64,000 nucleotides of DNA from contig NZ_AP023360.1 of the NCBI RefSeq assembly GCF_018326265.1, positions 908,501 to 972,500 on the forward strand, in the 5' to 3' direction. The notes beneath the pieces are model-generated. The model was not told the DNA's origin and ran no database searches. It was given only the letters and a program-made list of their open reading frames with translations. This DNA comes from Catellatospora sp. IY07-71. GTDB lineage: Bacteria; Actinomycetota; Actinomycetes; Mycobacteriales; Micromonosporaceae. The translations under genes were made by a program, and so were the position numbers. Of this stretch, positions 16,249-23,982 are shown piece by piece. Every line of letters begins with the position of its first letter. Position 1 is the stretch's first letter.

Positions 16249-17579
16249 CAGGCACCCCCCTTCAGATCCGGCACGTCGGCGACGGTCGTGTGGTCCGGCG
16301 ATCCGGGGATCACCGAAAGGTCGAACAGGTCTCGGAGCAGGCTCGCGTACGCCTCACCACCGGGCTCGGCGGCGAGCTGGCGCACCCGCACCGTCGGCTG
16401 GTGCAGCAGCCGCTGCACGATCCGGTGCACGGTGTGCGCCACGTCGGCACGCTGCTCGTCGGTGAGGTCGCCGCGGCGCTGGGCGAGCCGGCGCAGTTCC
16501 GCGCTGACCACGTCCTCGGCCCGCGCGCGCAGCGCGGCGACGGTCGGCGCCACCTCGGCGCCGCGCAGCCAGCTCGCATACGTCTCGACCTCGCCCGCGA
16601 CGATCTCCTCCACCGCCGCGACCTCGCGGTCGGCGGACGAGCGGCGGCAGACCGGGGTTTCGGCCGAGCCGGGATCGAGCACGGTGCCCAGGCGCGCGAC
16701 GTCGACGAGCCGCACCCCGTCGAGGTCGGCGACGGCCGGCTCGACGTCACGCGGCAACGCCAGATCGATGATAGTCAGGATCTTGGGGGACCCGGCGCGC
16801 GCCGCTCCGACGTTGCGCACGGTCAGCACGTGCTCGGTGGAGGCCGTCGCGGTGATCACCACGTCGGCCTCGGCGAGCAGCTCGGGCAGCCGGTCCATCG
16901 GGGCGGCGGCGCAGCCGTACGCGTCGGCCAGCCGCTGCGCCCGGTCCAGGCCGCGGTTGAGCACGGTGACCGTGCCCGCGCCGCGGCGGGTCAGCTCGGC
17001 GACGCTCAGCGCGCCCATCGCGCCCGCGCCCACCACCAGCCAGTTGCGGGCGTCGGCACCGGTGACGGCGTGGTCCAGGGCGGCGCTGACCATGCTGCGC
17101 GGAGCGTGGTCGATGCCGGTCTCGGCGTGCGCCCGCTTGCCCACCCGCAGCGCCTGCTGCAGCAGCTCGTGCAGCACCCGCCCGGCCGCGTCGGCCTCGG
17201 TGGCGTGCTGATACGCCTCGCGCAGCTGGCCGAGGATCTGCGCCTCGCCGGCCACCATCGAGTCGAGCCCGGCCGCGACGCGGAACACGTGGCGCACGGC
17301 GTCCTGGCCGTGGTGCACGTAGAGAGTGTTCGCGAGCTGCTCGGCGGGCACGCCGGACAGCTCGGACAGCACCTCGCCGAGGCGGCTGAGACCGACGTGG
17401 AACGCGGGGACCGCGGCGTAGACCTCGACCCGGTTGCAGGTGGAGACCACGACGGCCTCGGCCAGCTCGCCGCCGGACAGCAGCTTCGGCAGCGCCTGCG
17501 GCCCGTCGACCCGGGACAGCTGCTCCAGCAGCTCCACGGGCGCGGTCCGGTACGACGCGCCGACCACGATCAGGTTCAC
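16248..17579 (-). CDS. hemA: Glutamyl-tRNA reductase
   Basis: This is the first committed enzyme of C5 haem synthesis: it reduces Glu-tRNA to glutamate-1-semialdehyde with NADPH (443 aa). The catalytic cysteine is in VVVSTCNRVEVYA (about residue 50). The NADPH-binding domain shows VVGAGAMGALSVAELTRRG, and the C-terminal dimerisation helices are present. Its ATG overlaps the rex stop by 4 nt. Being the regulated step, it is the expected target of Rex and redox control here. Confidence 0.96.
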   Translation of the reverse strand: MNLIVVGASYRTAPVELLEQLSRVDGPQALPKLLSGGELAEAVVVSTCNRVEVYAAVPAFHVGLSRLGEVLSELSGVPAEQLANTLYVHHGQDAVRHVFRVAAGLDSMVAGEAQILGQLREAYQHATEADAAGRVLHELLQQALRVGKRAHAETGIDHAPRSMVSAALDHAVTGADARNWLVVGAGAMGALSVAELTRRGAGTVTVLNRGLDRAQRLADAYGCAAAPMDRLPELLAEADVVITATASTEHVLTVRNVGAARAGSPKILTIIDLALPRDVEPAVADLDGVRLVDVARLGTVLDPGSAETPVCRRSSADREVAAVEEIVAGEVETYASWLRGAEVAPTVAALRARAEDVVSAELRRLAQRRGDLTDEQRADVAHTVHRIVQRLLHQPTVRVRQLAAEPGGEAYASLLRDLFDLSVIPGSPDHTTVADVPDLKGGA

Positions 17580-18451
17580 GCGGCCACCTCTCCCCGCGCG
17601 GCCACCGCCGTGCCGTTCACGGCGCTCTCCGCGATCACGCGGGCCACCCGGCCCCGCGACGTCGTGCCCTTGGCGCCGTTGCGCGCCTCGGAGCCGTTCT
17701 GGTCGGCCACGTTGCGGGCCCCTGAGCCGTTCTGGTCGGCCACGTTGCGGGCCGACTTGCGGTGCTCGTGGAACGAAAGGATCTGCAGCTCGACCGCCAG
17801 GTCGACCTTGCGGACGTCCACCTGCTCCGGCACGTTCAGCACGACCGGGGCGAAGTTCAGGATGCTGGTGACACCGGCCGCGACGAGCTGGTCGGCGACC
17901 GCCTGGGCGGCCCCGGCGGGCGTGGCGAGCACCGCGATGGAGATGCCCTCGGTCTGCACGACCTCGGGGATGTCGGCGACGTGCCGGACCGCGAGGCCGT
18001 TGATCAGCTCGCCGACCCGGCTGAGGTCCGCGTCGAACAGCGCGGCGATGCGGAAGCCGCGGCTGGCGAAGCCGGCGTACCCGGCCAGCGCGTGGCCGAG
18101 GTTACCGACGCCGACCAGGGCGACGGCGCGGCGCATGTTCAGGCCGAGGATGTACTCGATCTGGCCGACCAGGGGCTCGATGTCGTAGCCGACCCCGCGG
18201 GTGCCGTAGGACCCCAGGTGGGAGAGGTCCTTGCGCAGCTTGGCCGAGTTGACCCCGGCGGCGCTGGCGAGCCCCTCGCTGGACACCGTGTCGTGCCCGG
18301 TCTCGGCGAGGTGGTGCAGGGCACGCAGATACTCGGGCAGGCGGGCCACCGTGGCCTCGGGGAGGTCCGGGAAATCGGGGACCGCCGAGGGTGTGACCGC
18401 GCCGACACGGCCGGTGATACCGGCTTCGTGACCGGTGCGCTGCTGACTCAT
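17576..18451 (-). CDS. rex: Redox-sensing transcriptional repressor Rex
   Basis: Rex binds DNA when NADH/NAD+ is low and releases it when NADH is high. It has an N-terminal winged helix (ETGHDTVSSEGLASAAGVNSA with recognition LRKDLSHLGSYGTRGVGY) and a Rossmann domain (VALVGVGNLGHALAGY). At 291 aa it is longer than typical Rex. The extra C-terminal segment of about 65 residues contains a tandem repeat, ARNVADQNGS, and is likely disordered. It is first in the rex-hemA-hemC-hemD operon, an arrangement known from Streptomyces coelicolor. A Rex-operator match overlaps its own promoter, indicating autoregulation. Confidence 0.96.
   Translation of the reverse strand: MSQQRTGHEAGITGRVGAVTPSAVPDFPDLPEATVARLPEYLRALHHLAETGHDTVSSEGLASAAGVNSAKLRKDLSHLGSYGTRGVGYDIEPLVGQIEYILGLNMRRAVALVGVGNLGHALAGYAGFASRGFRIAALFDADLSRVGELINGLAVRHVADIPEVVQTEGISIAVLATPAGAAQAVADQLVAAGVTSILNFAPVVLNVPEQVDVRKVDLAVELQILSFHEHRKSARNVADQNGSGARNVADQNGSEARNGAKGTTSRGRVARVIAESAVNGTAVAARGEVAA
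17688..17753 (-). repeat. In-frame 33-bp tandem repeat in the rex C-terminus
   Basis: A 30-nt core at 17691-17720 recurs exactly at 17724-17753, giving two copies of an 11-residue unit (ARNVADQNGS plus G or E). A degenerate third copy (ARNGAK) follows in the protein. The units lie beyond the Rossmann domain, so they should not disturb the repressor fold. Confidence 0.8.
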
Positions 18452-18531
18452 GAGACTCCGTGCCGAACAAGGCTTAGACCCCCGATCACATGGCCGAACG
18501 GCTCTGTGCTAGCGGGGAACGTCGAGGTAAC

Positions 18532-18560
18532 AGAGTAGGCGCTTGTGAAGGGGTGCACAA
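18532..18560 (-). promoter_or_regulatory. rex promoter with overlapping Rex operator (ROP)
   Basis: On the minus strand, -35 TTGTGC (18555-18560) and -10 TACTCT (18532-18537) are spaced by 17 bp. The 18-bp site TTGTGAAGGGGTGCACAA (18543-18560) fits the Rex consensus TTGTGAA-N4-TTCACAA with one mismatch. It covers the -35 box and much of the spacer. Rex binding here would block RNA polymerase, giving NADH-responsive autoregulation of rex-hemACD. The leader to the rex ATG is about 75 nt. Confidence 0.82.
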
Positions 18561-18578
18561 ATCGCGATCTTGAAAGCG

Positions 18579-18708
18579 CGCCCATCCGGGATCACGAATC
18601 GGCCAGAATGCCCCCGCGGCATGTGTGCCCCCACTCTGGCCGAAACGCTCTCCACCCGTCACGGAGAGTCGCCGAAACGGCGGTTCACCACGGGTATCCG
18701 GATGGGCG
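18579..18708. repeat. Nested inverted repeats upstream of rex promoter
   Basis: The outer arms CGCCCATCCGG (18579-18589) and CCGGATGGGCG (18698-18708) enclose inner arms TCGGCCAGA (18599-18607) and TCTGGCCGA (18635-18643). All four arms match exactly. The gap 18452-18848 holds no convincing gene; beyond the rex promoter it contains this structured stretch and an AT-richer tail (18715-18800). Confidence 0.55.
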
Positions 18709-18848
18709 CTGCTCCGCGATTATGTCGCAACCATGACATCGACCCACAAAACACGCCCACCCGAATCACTGCATATATGGGTAAACGAGGCAATTAGCCA
18801 CCAAGCGCCCGCAGGCATCGATCACCAGGTGGGGCGGCGAGATGAACG

Positions 18849-19505
18849 TCACGCCGCCAGGGCGACCGCCTCCAGCAGCGTGTCCGCCACCGGGACGCCG
18901 TACGCGCGCAGCCGGTCGGGGTCGGTGAAGCCGCCGGTGTAGAGCACACACCGGGCGCCGACCGACTTCGCGGCGTCGGCGTCGTCGATCGAGTCGCCGA
19001 TCAGCACCACGTCCGTGCCGTCCAGGCGCATCTCGGCCAGGTGCCGCCGCAGGTGGCCGGCCTTGTGCGCCTGCTCGCCGCCCAGCCGCTCGGGCAGCCC
19101 GTCGACCCGGATGAAGTGCGAGGTCAGCTGGTAGCGGTGCACGGTCGGGACCAGCTCACGGTGGAACCACATGGACAGCAGCGACTGGGTCCCGGTCCAG
19201 CCGCGCAGGGCGTCGAGCGCGTCGGCCGCGAGCAGCAGGGACTCCAGGCCCGTCCGGTAGTTGTCGTGGAACACCCGGTCCAGGGCGGCGAACTCCATCT
19301 CGTCCACCGTCCGGCCCAGCACCGAGCCGTAGTACTCGCTGATGGGGCGGCGGAAGTCGCGGCGGTGCTCGTCGGCGGTCACCGCGATGGACCGGCCCGG
19401 CGCGGCCGCGGCGAACGCCGCGTTGGTGGACGACACGACCAGGTGCAGGTCGTCGATCAGGGTGCCGTTCCAGTCCCACACCAGGTGCTTCGCGCCGCGC
19501 TTCAT
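18849..19505 (-). CDS. HAD-family hydrolase
   Basis: This is a 218-aa phosphatase-like protein. HAD motif I is WDWNGTLIDD, in which the residue two after the nucleophile is Asn instead of the usual Asp; this variant is seen in part of the family. Motif III is the lysine in AHKAGHL, and motif IV is VVLIGDSIDDADAAK. A helical cap lies between. The substrate is unknown, with phosphoglycolate-type small phosphates plausible. It stands 9 bp after the glutaredoxin-like gene on the same strand and is probably cotranscribed. Confidence 0.82.
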   Translation of the reverse strand: MKRGAKHLVWDWNGTLIDDLHLVVSSTNAAFAAAAPGRSIAVTADEHRRDFRRPISEYYGSVLGRTVDEMEFAALDRVFHDNYRTGLESLLLAADALDALRGWTGTQSLLSMWFHRELVPTVHRYQLTSHFIRVDGLPERLGGEQAHKAGHLRRHLAEMRLDGTDVVLIGDSIDDADAAKSVGARCVLYTGGFTDPDRLRAYGVPVADTLLEAVALAA

Positions 19506-19514
19506 CGGGCCAAT

Positions 19515-19751
19515 TTACCGTGCGAGATCACGGCGCAGCCGCTCCTCCTCCACGCGCCAGTAGCCGTGTTCCCTGCCATCGAGCATGATCACCGGGATGC
19601 GGTCGCCGTACTCGGCCTCCAGCTCCCGGTCGCCGGTGATGTCGATCTCCTGGTACGGCTCGCCGATGCGCTCGAGCGCCTCCACCGCCACCTCGCACAG
19701 GTGGCAGCCGGGCCGGGTGTAGAGGGCAATCCTGGTCGTCACGGCGTTCAT
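19515..19751 (-). CDS. Glutaredoxin-like thioredoxin-fold protein
   Basis: This is a 78-aa single thioredoxin-fold protein. The N-terminal beta strand is followed by YTRPGCHLCEVA with a CxxC redox pair. The cis-proline segment is RIPVIMLDG. The protein is small and lacks a signal peptide, so a cytosolic thiol-disulphide role is likely. The ATG overlaps the stop of the acyl-CoA synthetase gene (19748-19751). Confidence 0.82.
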   Translation of the reverse strand: MNAVTTRIALYTRPGCHLCEVAVEALERIGEPYQEIDITGDRELEAEYGDRIPVIMLDGREHGYWRVEEERLRRDLAR

Positions 19752-21295
19752 TCTCGCAGCATGCCCTTGCGGACCTTGCCTATCACCGAGTGGGGCAGGG
19801 CGTCGGCGAACTCGATCTCGCTCGGGCACTTGAACCGGGCCAGGTTGCGGGCGCAGTGCGCGGCCAGCTCGGCCGCCGTCACCTCGCTGCGCGGGGCGGG
19901 CACCACCACGGCGCGCACCTGCTGGCCGGTCATCGGGTGCGGCGCGCCGAGCACCGCGGCCTGGGCCACCGCCGGATGGGCCAGCAGCACCTGCTCCACC
20001 TCGGCCGGGTACACGTTGAACCCGCTGACCAGGATCAGCTCGCCGAGGCGGTCCACCAGGAACAGGTCGCCGTCGCCGTCGGCGTACGCCACGTCGCGGG
20101 TGGGCCACCAGCCCGCCGCGTCCGGGCCGTCCCGGCCGTCGGGCCAGTACCCGGCGAACACGTTCTCGCCGCGCACCACGATCTCGCCCGGGTCGGTGCC
20201 CGGCGAGTCCGGCACGTCGAGGTCCAGCTCGTCCTCGTCGTCGGCGGCGAGCGCCTCGCCCGCGCGCCACACGTCCTCACCCGCCCGGTTCACCAGGCGC
20301 AGCTCGACGCCCGGCAGCGCGCGGCCGATCGAGCCGGGCTTGACCGCGGGCGCAGCGATGGTCGAGGTGAGCACCGGGGCGGTCTCGGTCAGGCCGTACC
20401 CGATCTGCACGGTGTGCCCGGTCAGCTCGGTGAAGCGCGCGGCGGCCGCCGGCTCCAGCGCGGCGGCGCCGCACACCGCGAGCCGCACCGACCCCAGCCG
20501 CTCGCCCACCTCCGGCAGCGCGCTCCAGGCCAGGAACATGGGCGGCACGCCGACCAGCACGGTGATCCGGTGCTCGGCGATCAGCGCGGCGGTCCCGGCC
20601 GCGTCGAAGTCGGCCACCAGCACGCCGCACGCGCCGTGGAAGAGCACCTCGCCGAGACCCGTGTTGAGGCCGTACGCGTGGAACAGCGGGATGGCCAGCA
20701 GCACCACGTCGTCGGGGCCGAGCGGCGGCGGCTCGACGGCGGCCAGCTGGCGGTGGTTGGCCAGCAGCGCCCCGTGCGGCAGCATCGCGCCCTTGGGCGC
20801 GCCCTCGGTGCCGGAGGTGTAGAGCAGCAGGGCGAGCCCGTCGCCCCGATCCTCGGCCGGCGCCGTCTCGGCGGGCGGCGCGCCCTCGGCCGACGGCAGC
20901 CGGTCCAGCCCTTGGGGCACCGCCCCGGCCAGGCCCGCGCGCAGCGCCGCCGGCGCCACCAGCAGCTCGGCGCCGCTGTCGGCGAGCACGTGGCGCAGCT
21001 CCCGGGCGGTGAGGCCGGGGTTGCACGGCACCGCGACGTGCCCGGCGCGCAGCACCGCCAGCAGGGTGACCGCGAAGTCGAGGTCGTTGCGCAGCGCGAT
21101 CGCGACACGCGCGGGATGCCCGGCCGAGGCGGGCAGGGCGAGCGCCCGGAGGCCGCGGGCGGCGGCGTCGACTCGGGCGTCCCACTGCGCCCAGGTCAGC
21201 GTCTCCTCGCCCGCGCGCAGCGCGATGCGGTCCGGCCGTGCGGCGGCATGGTTTCGCAGCAGTGTGGCGAGGTTCACGGGGGCTGAGTTTTCCAC
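19748..21295 (-). CDS. AMP-dependent acyl-CoA synthetase/ligase (ANL superfamily)
   Basis: This is a 515-aa adenylate-forming enzyme. The phosphate-binding loop is LLYTSGTEGAPKGAML, the A5 motif is IGYGLTETAP, the hinge region is DRLGELILVSGFNVYPAEVE, and the C-terminal catalytic lysine is in VIGKVRKGMLRE. It activates a carboxylic acid as acyl-AMP and transfers it to CoA or another thiol; the acid is not predictable. The GTG at 21295 has a GGGGG run ten bases upstream; another GTG six codons later is possible. It heads a three-gene minus-strand unit with the glutaredoxin-like and HAD genes. Confidence 0.85.
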   Translation of the reverse strand: MENSAPVNLATLLRNHAAARPDRIALRAGEETLTWAQWDARVDAAARGLRALALPASAGHPARVAIALRNDLDFAVTLLAVLRAGHVAVPCNPGLTARELRHVLADSGAELLVAPAALRAGLAGAVPQGLDRLPSAEGAPPAETAPAEDRGDGLALLLYTSGTEGAPKGAMLPHGALLANHRQLAAVEPPPLGPDDVVLLAIPLFHAYGLNTGLGEVLFHGACGVLVADFDAAGTAALIAEHRITVLVGVPPMFLAWSALPEVGERLGSVRLAVCGAAALEPAAAARFTELTGHTVQIGYGLTETAPVLTSTIAAPAVKPGSIGRALPGVELRLVNRAGEDVWRAGEALAADDEDELDLDVPDSPGTDPGEIVVRGENVFAGYWPDGRDGPDAAGWWPTRDVAYADGDGDLFLVDRLGELILVSGFNVYPAEVEQVLLAHPAVAQAAVLGAPHPMTGQQVRAVVVPAPRSEVTAAELAAHCARNLARFKCPSEIEFADALPHSVIGKVRKGMLRE

Positions 21296-21580
21296 AGCGG
21301 ACGGCCCCCGCCTATCCCCACGGTTTCACATCCGTGACACCCGGCCGTGACAGCGGGTTCACCCGGCCGGGTGAGCGCCGCCCCGGTCGTTGGCACAGCC
21401 TCACGCACGCACCGGGGTACGGCGCACACGTTGTGCGACGACACCTGGGGGTGAGCGGACAACATTTCGGTCCGGCGTGTAACGGACTCCACACCGCTGG
21501 GTGAGCTGGGCCCTATCATCCTCAGGGTCGGTTCACCCCTTTCGCCATGAGTCGACACCCCTCAGTCAGAGGAGGCCTTT
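21296..21580. other. Divergent intergenic region between acyl-CoA synthetase and bldN locus
   Basis: This is about 285 bp with no convincing gene. It contains the palindrome CACCCGGCCGGGTG near 21361 and several short CACCC/GGGTG motifs. It must hold promoters for both directions. Near its end AGAGGAGG (21568-21575) serves as a strong ribosome site for the small ORF at 21581. Confidence 0.5.
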
Positions 21581-21721
21581 GTGCCGTTTATCGCACCGAA
21601 CGAGTACGTAACGGGTGTTGTGCGGCTTATGGTGGAGACTGCCCGGTATGACGGTGGTCGCACGCGTCCGCCGCACAGCCGGAGCGGATCGGTCTGGGGG
21701 CATGCGGAGGTGGCGGGATGA
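21581..21721 (+). CDS. Small 46-aa ORF coupled to the bldN-like sigma gene
   Basis: GTG at 21581 is preceded by AGAGGAGG with five bases of spacing, the best ribosome site in the area. The frame runs 46 codons and its TGA overlaps the sigma-factor ATG (ATGA, 21718-21721). The product begins MPFIAPNEYVTGVVRLMVET and ends in a basic, Gly/Ser/Arg-rich tail (GGRTRPPHSRSGSVWG). No family was recognised. It could be a leader peptide that controls sigma-factor translation or a small functional protein. The evidence is the ribosome site and overlap; conservation was not tested. Confidence 0.55.
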   Translation: MPFIAPNEYVTGVVRLMVETARYDGGRTRPPHSRSGSVWGHAEVAG

Positions 21722-22644
21722 GTTCTCTGTTGTTCGGCGATGAGCTGGTCACCAGCGAAGTGGCGGCGGCCCGCCGGGCCCTGGTCGACGGCCTGAGCCT
21801 GCTCCGCACTTCGCTCAACGAGATGCTGGCCACGGCGGTACGTGGCGACGGCGGCACCCAGCGGATTCGCACCCGGCAGGGCAACGACGCCGCGGTCCGG
21901 CACCAGCCCCCCGGCACCAAGCCCATCGGCGGCCGGGTCACCGGCACCCGCAGCGGCATGCCCACCCAGGTCAGCGGGGCCACCGCGGCCGACGGGGACA
22001 CCCAGGTGCTGCCCGCGGTCGAGGAGGGCGGCACCGGCACCGGCGGCACCGGCTACCCCGACCGGCCCGATCCCAGCGACGCCGCCCACGAGGTGTGGAC
22101 GCTGGTCGAGCGGGCCCAGCAGGGCGACGCCGAGGCGTTCGGCCTGATCTACGACCGGTACGTCGACACGGTGTTCCGGTTCATCTACTTCCGGGTCGGC
22201 AACCGGCCGCTGGCCGAGGACCTGACCTCGGACACCTTCCTGCGCGCGCTCAAGCGCATCAGCAGTTTCACCTGGCAGGGCCGCGACCTCGGCGCGTGGC
22301 TGGTCACCATCGCCCGCAACCTGGTCGCCGACCACTTCAAGTCCGGCCGCTACCGGCTGGAGGTCACCACCGGCGACGTGCTCGACGCCGACCGCGAGGA
22401 CCGGGGCCCCGAGGGCAGCCCGGAGACCGCCGTCGTCGACCACATCACCAACGTCGCCCTGCTGACCGCGGTAAAGCAGCTCAACCCCGAGCAGCAGGAG
22501 TGCATCGTGCTGCGCTTCCTGCAGGGCTTCTCCGTCGCGGAGACGGCCCAGGCGATGGGCAAGAACGAAGGCGCCATCAAGGCGCTGCAGTACCGCGCCG
22601 TGCGCGCGCTCGCCCGCCTGCTCCCCGAGGGGTTCCAGCCGTGA
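21718..22644 (+). CDS. bldN: BldN-family ECF sigma factor with long N-terminal extension
   Basis: This is a 308-aa ECF sigma factor. From about residue 122 it closely resembles Streptomyces BldN. Region 2 includes VERAQQGDAEAFGLIYDRYV and AEDLTSDTFLRALKRISSFT. Region 4 includes LNPEQQECIVLRFLQGFSVAE and GKNEGAIKALQYRAVRALAR. In Streptomyces, BldN is made as a pro-sigma with an N-terminal extension and is needed for aerial mycelium. The extension here is about 120 residues and Gly/Thr-rich. The next gene looks like the cognate anti-sigma factor. The ATG overlaps the stop of a 46-codon ORF. Confidence 0.9.
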   Translation: MSSLLFGDELVTSEVAAARRALVDGLSLLRTSLNEMLATAVRGDGGTQRIRTRQGNDAAVRHQPPGTKPIGGRVTGTRSGMPTQVSGATAADGDTQVLPAVEEGGTGTGGTGYPDRPDPSDAAHEVWTLVERAQQGDAEAFGLIYDRYVDTVFRFIYFRVGNRPLAEDLTSDTFLRALKRISSFTWQGRDLGAWLVTIARNLVADHFKSGRYRLEVTTGDVLDADREDRGPEGSPETAVVDHITNVALLTAVKQLNPEQQECIVLRFLQGFSVAETAQAMGKNEGAIKALQYRAVRALARLLPEGFQP

Positions 22645-22786
22645 ACGTGATTCATGTCACTCGGGGCGGTCACCGCCTTCGAGCAGCCGTAACTGATCGT
22701 GCCCTGGTCCCGTTTGACCGGGTGCGAGCGGCAATCTCGACGCTCGCCTCAGCAAACACCGCGATCAGCGAAGGGGGGTGCCCGCG

Positions 22787-23851
22787 GTGAACACGTCCCT
22801 GTTCGATCGCCGGCGCGCCGAGCGCTTCGCCCAGCTACTCGACGAGGCCAACGGTGGCCGCCGTCACCACACCCGGTCCCGGGTCGACGACCAGCTCACC
22901 GAGCTGGTCGTGGTCGGGCAGCAGTTGCGCACCGTGACGCTGCCCGGCGTGCCCGAGGCCGCCTTCAAACGGGACCTGCGTGCACAGCTGATGGCCACCG
23001 CGGAACGCGACGGCATCGGCGTCACCGCCCGACCGGAGGCCGACTCCCGCGGCAACGCGGCGTGGTCGGCCCGCACGCCAGGGCGGGCCCGCGCCCGGGG
23101 TGCGATCGTGGTCGGCATCGCCGCCGGCACGCTGGCGCTGTCCGGCGTGTCGGTGGCGAGCGGTGAGGCGATCCCCGGCGACGCCCTCTACGGCGTCAAG
23201 CGGCAGACCGAGAAGGCGCAGCTGGCGCTGGCCGGCTCGGACCTGTCCCGGGGCCGGCTCTACCTGGAGTTCGCCCGCACCCGGCTCAACGAGGCGCACG
23301 CCGTGCGCAGCGACGCCGACGGGTTCTCCGCGGCGCTGACGGACATGGACAGCGACACCACCCAGGGCGTACGGATGCTCGTCACCTCCGCCATGGCGCG
23401 GCGGGACACCTCCGCCCTGGACGCCGTCGACCGGTTCGTCGCCGACCAGCGCATGCTCGTCGGGCAGCTGCTGGACGGGGCCGCCACGGACCGGGACAAG
23501 GTCACCGGCTCGCTGGCGCTGCTGGACCGGATCGAGAAGCGGTCCGCCGCCGCCCGCACCGCGCTTGCCTGCGGCGCCGGGACCAACGGCAGCGACAAGC
23601 TCGGCGCCGTACCCGGATCCTGCGCCAACGCGGTGTCCCAGCCGAACCGGCCCGAGCAGCAGCGCGAGCCCCAGCCGAGCAAGGAGAGCGGCAAGCCCGA
23701 GGCCGGCGGCGGCCCGAGCGCGCCGGCCGCCTCCGCGGCGCCCAGCGCGTCCGCCTCGCCGGCTCCGGCGCCCGACGGCCAGACCGAGCAGACGCAGGAC
23801 GAGGGCCTGCTCGACGAGCTGGGCCGGATCCTCGGCGGCCTGCTCGGCTAG
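22787..23851 (+). CDS. DUF5667-type membrane protein, probable BldN anti-sigma factor (RsbN-like)
   Basis: This is a 354-aa protein with a cytosolic N-terminal helical part (FDRRRAERFAQLLDEANGG, residues 5-90) and a transmembrane helix (about residues 107-125, GAIVVGIAAGTLALSGVSVA). The DUF5667-like extracellular domain is AIPGDALYGVKRQTEKAQLAL. A Pro/Ala/Ser-rich tail follows. In Streptomyces the gene directly after bldN encodes RsbN, a membrane anti-sigma factor, and position and architecture match. GTG 22787 is chosen because AAGGGGGG lies eight bases upstream; GTG 22778 is inside that ribosome site. Confidence 0.78.
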   Translation: MNTSLFDRRRAERFAQLLDEANGGRRHHTRSRVDDQLTELVVVGQQLRTVTLPGVPEAAFKRDLRAQLMATAERDGIGVTARPEADSRGNAAWSARTPGRARARGAIVVGIAAGTLALSGVSVASGEAIPGDALYGVKRQTEKAQLALAGSDLSRGRLYLEFARTRLNEAHAVRSDADGFSAALTDMDSDTTQGVRMLVTSAMARRDTSALDAVDRFVADQRMLVGQLLDGAATDRDKVTGSLALLDRIEKRSAAARTALACGAGTNGSDKLGAVPGSCANAVSQPNRPEQQREPQPSKESGKPEAGGGPSAPAASAAPSASASPAPAPDGQTEQTQDEGLLDELGRILGGLLG

Positions 23852-23871
23852 CGGTCACGCACGGTCGGATC

Positions 23872-23904
23872 AGGGGCGCGGCACCGGTATGGTGCCGCGC
23901 CCCT
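23872..23904 (+). terminator. Perfect 14-bp stem hairpin after the bldN-rsbN unit
   Basis: AGGGGCGCGGCACC (23872-23885) is exactly complementary to 23891-23904 around a 5-nt loop (GGTAT). A short T-containing tail follows. Confidence 0.75.
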
Positions 23905-23982
23905 ACTGCGTGTAGCGGCCTTGGGCGCATACGCTCTAGCCGTCACGTGGCACGAAGGACGTTGTCCGCAGAAGGAGGGGCC

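Noticed and set aside
16290-18188. 632-codon plus frame antisense to hemA and rex
   Set aside because: Shadow of two strongly supported genes.
18545-18942. Small plus-strand ORFs upstream of rex
   Set aside because: They begin inside the Rex operator or hairpin arms, lack ribosome sites and show no family resemblance.
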